64,000 bases of DNA from Chimaeribacter coloradensis. Lineage in GTDB: Bacteria > Pseudomonadota > Gammaproteobacteria > Enterobacterales > Enterobacteriaceae. The stretch is from NCBI RefSeq assembly GCF_002858715.1, contig NZ_PJZH01000008.1, positions 88,487 to 152,486 on the forward strand, written 5' to 3'. Of this stretch, positions 62,111 to 64,000 are shown one piece after another; the stretch's first letter is position 1, and each line of letters starts with the position of its first letter. Below the pieces are notes generated by a model. It was not told the origin of the DNA. It did no database searches and saw nothing but the letters and a program-made list of their open reading frames with translations. The translations under genes were made by a program, and so were the position numbers.

Positions 62111-62213
62111 AGGTTGCTCCAAATTGATGATCCCTTCACAGGTTCCGCCTGTCGGCATGTGACATACAACGCGAGCGATGGCGTGACAGCCGAGCGGCTT
62201 AATAAATATGACG

Positions 62214-62236
62214 AAAAAAAGGCCCGCAAAGGGCCT
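62214..62236 (-). terminator. Terminator after the aldehyde dehydrogenase gene
   Basis: Read leftward, AGGCCC and GGGCCT pair around a TTTGC loop, followed by a seven-base T-run. It ends the leftward aldehyde dehydrogenase transcript, so the Gate-protein gene needs its own promoter. Confidence 0.78.
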
Positions 62237-62318
62237 CTAAATTAAGATGCAACGGACGTGGCAATTCAATGGCAAGCCTGCGGGGCGAAAAACCTCAAAC
62301 TGCCAGCCCGTCACAAAT

Positions 62319-63635
62319 TCAGGCGGTACGCTTCACGCGCAGCGATTTCGGATGGGTAAACGCCTCGTATGAGTATTTACCGTGATAATGGCCGAGACCC
62401 GACGTACCCACGCCGCCGAACGGCAGGTACGGGGAGAATGCGTGCAGCATCATGGCGTTCACGCCAGCGTCGCCGGATGGGATCTGGTCAATCACCTCAC
62501 GCGCTTTTTCCACGTCGGCCGTGAACACGTAGGTCGCCAGCGGCTTAGGATGATAGGTGTTGATGTTCACCGGCACATCGCGGATGTCGTTGTAGCTCAG
62601 CACCGGATAGATTGGCGCAAACAACTCCCTTTCCATCAGACTGTCCTGGAAGTCCACGTTGTCCACGATGGCCGGACCGAAGTAGCGATTGTCACGGTCG
62701 GACTCGCCGCGGAACACGACATTGCCGCGTGATTTACTCAGCATCTCTTCCAGCGCGTCAAACTGACGGGTGGTGATGATTTTGCCGTTGTTGCCGGCCT
62801 TCGTGTAGAGCGGCGCCAGCGCGTCACGCAGCTTCGCAATCAACCTGTCCTTGATGCTTTCATGCGCGTAGATGTAGTCAGGCGCCACGCAAGTCTGTCC
62901 GCTGTTCATCATGCGGGCAAACACCAGTTCCTCTACCGCGTTGTCCAGGTCCGCGTCTTCCATGATGATGGCCGGTGACTTGCCGCCCAGCTCCAGGATG
63001 ACCGGCGTCAGGTTTTTCGCCGCCGCCTGCATCACGATTTTGCCGACCTGGGGGCTGCCGGTGAAGAAAATCATGTCAAACGGCAGAGAGAGCAGGTACT
63101 CATTCTCGTCGCGTGCGCCCTGGAATACGTGGATGTAGGAGGCGTCAAAGGTGTTGTTGACGATGTCCTCAATCACGCGGGAGGTCTCCGGCGTGGCCTC
63201 TGACGGTTTGATGATGGAGGTGTTGCCGCCGATGATGGCACCAATCAGCGGGCCGGCGAACAGGTAAACCGGGTAGTTGAACGGCACCACGATATAGGTC
63301 ACACCGAAGGATTCGCGGGTGATGGAGCTTTCCGAGTCGCCCAGTATGGCCGGGGTCGGCACGCGCTCTTCTTTTTCCCACTCCGCCAGGTGCTCAATGG
63401 CAAAGTCGATTTCATCAACAATAGGGTTGATTTCTCCCATGTCCACGCCTTCGTGGCTGCGGCCGAGGTCTTTTTCCATCGCATCATAAATCTGCTCTTT
63501 ATGAGCCAGAATGGCAGCTTTCAATTTCATCAGCTGCGCAATTTTGAAATCGTAGCCCTGGGTGTTTCCGCTCAGGAAATTCGCTTTTTGCGCAGCAAAA
63601 ACTTTATCTACACGTTGTTTAAAATTTTCGTTCAT
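62319..63635 (-). CDS. Aldehyde dehydrogenase (class 3/CalB-like)
   Basis: This 438-residue NAD(P)-dependent aldehyde dehydrogenase has the conserved VPFNYPVYLFAGPLIGAIIG, FFTGSPQVGKIVM, the catalytic glutamate in LELGGKSPAIIMED and the catalytic cysteine in MNSGQTCVAPDY. The late PFGGVGTSGLGHYHGKYS is the class-3/coniferyl-type ending, and the length (shorter than class 1/2) agrees. It oxidises aldehydes to acids; the substrate is not readable. It stands alone with its own terminator. Confidence 0.9.
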   Translation of the reverse strand: MNENFKQRVDKVFAAQKANFLSGNTQGYDFKIAQLMKLKAAILAHKEQIYDAMEKDLGRSHEGVDMGEINPIVDEIDFAIEHLAEWEKEERVPTPAILGDSESSITRESFGVTYIVVPFNYPVYLFAGPLIGAIIGGNTSIIKPSEATPETSRVIEDIVNNTFDASYIHVFQGARDENEYLLSLPFDMIFFTGSPQVGKIVMQAAAKNLTPVILELGGKSPAIIMEDADLDNAVEELVFARMMNSGQTCVAPDYIYAHESIKDRLIAKLRDALAPLYTKAGNNGKIITTRQFDALEEMLSKSRGNVVFRGESDRDNRYFGPAIVDNVDFQDSLMERELFAPIYPVLSYNDIRDVPVNINTYHPKPLATYVFTADVEKAREVIDQIPSGDAGVNAMMLHAFSPYLPFGGVGTSGLGHYHGKYSYEAFTHPKSLRVKRTA

Positions 63636-64000
63636 GTCTTAACTCCAGCCTCTAAGAGGCATTATGTTCTTTGATAAGTCCAACCCGAACAAGCTATGCT
63701 TTTTTGAGTCGCGTTTTATTGTTGAGCCGGGGCGTCTTGTGTGTGCAATCCATTAAGCGAAAATGCCCATTGAAATTCACCATGCGCATTGCTTTCACAT
63801 GCAAAAAATACCCGGCTCGTTGCAATGGGGGCATCCTAAGCAGAACTGATGCTTGTGGCAAGTACGGTAAATTTACCGCGTAAGTTAATATTTGTTTTGT
63901 CAGTTCATTAAATGTAACGTAGTTACAAACCATGAAATAAAAATTTGATAGAAAACAAAACCAACAAAATAATTTAATTTAGATTTATATATCAATAACC
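63636..64000. other. Upstream region of the aldehyde dehydrogenase, window end
   Basis: About 365 bases at the right edge hold the promoter side of the aldehyde dehydrogenase. Small open frames on both strands (63671-63883 plus, 63694-63933 minus) lack ribosome sites. The last 100 bases are very AT-rich. Confidence 0.45.

Noticed and set aside
63671..63933. Overlapping small frames at the right edge
   Set aside because: No ribosome sites; AT-rich promoter-like DNA.

Overview
The window reads as a chromosomal accessory stretch from a gamma-proteobacterium of the order Enterobacterales. The sorbitol operon (srlAEBDMR-gutQ), a WaaY-type LPS core kinase, AscG/BglA/BglK-type beta-glucoside genes and type VI secretion (T6SS) cargo genes all look enterobacterial. 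A genus cannot be fixed from the sequence alone. Most genes are GC-rich. AT-rich patches at about 11.6-13.3, 17.0-17.2, 19.4-20.6, 34.1-35.9 and 59.7-61.0 kb carry the genes that look acquired: T6SS cargo, waaY and a VapA-like gene. I found no rRNA, tRNA, CRISPR array or intact insertion sequence.

Layout. (1) 0-6.4 kb: start of an AscG-like LacI repressor, two matching operators, and a cellobiose-type PTS operon (IIB-IIC-IIA, GH1 phospho-glucosidase, BglK kinase) followed by a GH4 phospho-glucosidase. (2) 6.4-9.3 kb: a leftward tautomerase / tartrate-type dehydrogenase / cupin operon divergent from a GntR regulator with two winged helices. (3) 9.3-13.4 kb: orphan small genes, periplasmic 5-hydroxyisourate hydrolase, and an AT-rich T6SS cargo cassette ending in hcp. 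(4) 13.4-17.0 kb: MFS exporter and secreted hydrolase with a LysR regulator. (5) 17.0-19.3 kb: the folate-independent methionine synthase pair mesX-mesD behind a perfect MetR box. (6) 19.7-20.6 kb: a Tlde1-like peptidoglycan toxin fused to a short Hcp N-terminus, with its periplasmic immunity protein. (7) 20.7-34.0 kb: a large organosulfur cluster with the gene content of the Bacillus subtilis yxeKLMNOPQ operon (S-(2-succino)cysteine breakdown), enlarged by a BisC-type molybdoenzyme, an Fe-ADH, an Ldh2-type dehydrogenase, a small monooxygenase and a second dual-winged-helix GntR regulator.

(8) 34.1-35.6 kb: orphan waaY and a membrane protein. (9) 36.2-38.7 kb: a PQQ dehydrogenase whose membrane anchor is a separate gene. 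(10) 39.4-43.6 kb: a DUF4236 protein, a decayed transporter, a TetR-hydrolase pair and a small membrane protein. (11) 44.0-48.0 kb: an ArgG-like PP-loop ligase, a 2OG-Fe dioxygenase and an EamA exporter next to a LysR regulator, which looks like an amino-acid-derived small-molecule pathway. (12) 48.4-51.9 kb: MFS exporter, LysR regulator, FMN reductase and VOC protein. (13) 52.1-57.1 kb: complete sorbitol operon with inverted-repeat operators. (14) 57.4-59.6 kb: a six-proline leader peptide ahead of an EamA exporter and azlCD. (15) 59.7-64.0 kb: a VapA-family protein in an AT-rich island, a nucleoside-gate membrane protein and an aldehyde dehydrogenase. Four copies of a two-hairpin intergenic repeat lie between 48.3 and 61.0 kb.

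The best candidates for undescribed biology are the truncated-Hcp/Tlde1 chimera, the VapA-like protein, the polyproline leader upstream of amino-acid exporters, the ArgG-like/dioxygenase/exporter operon, and the enlarged Yxe-type cluster with its unusual regulators.
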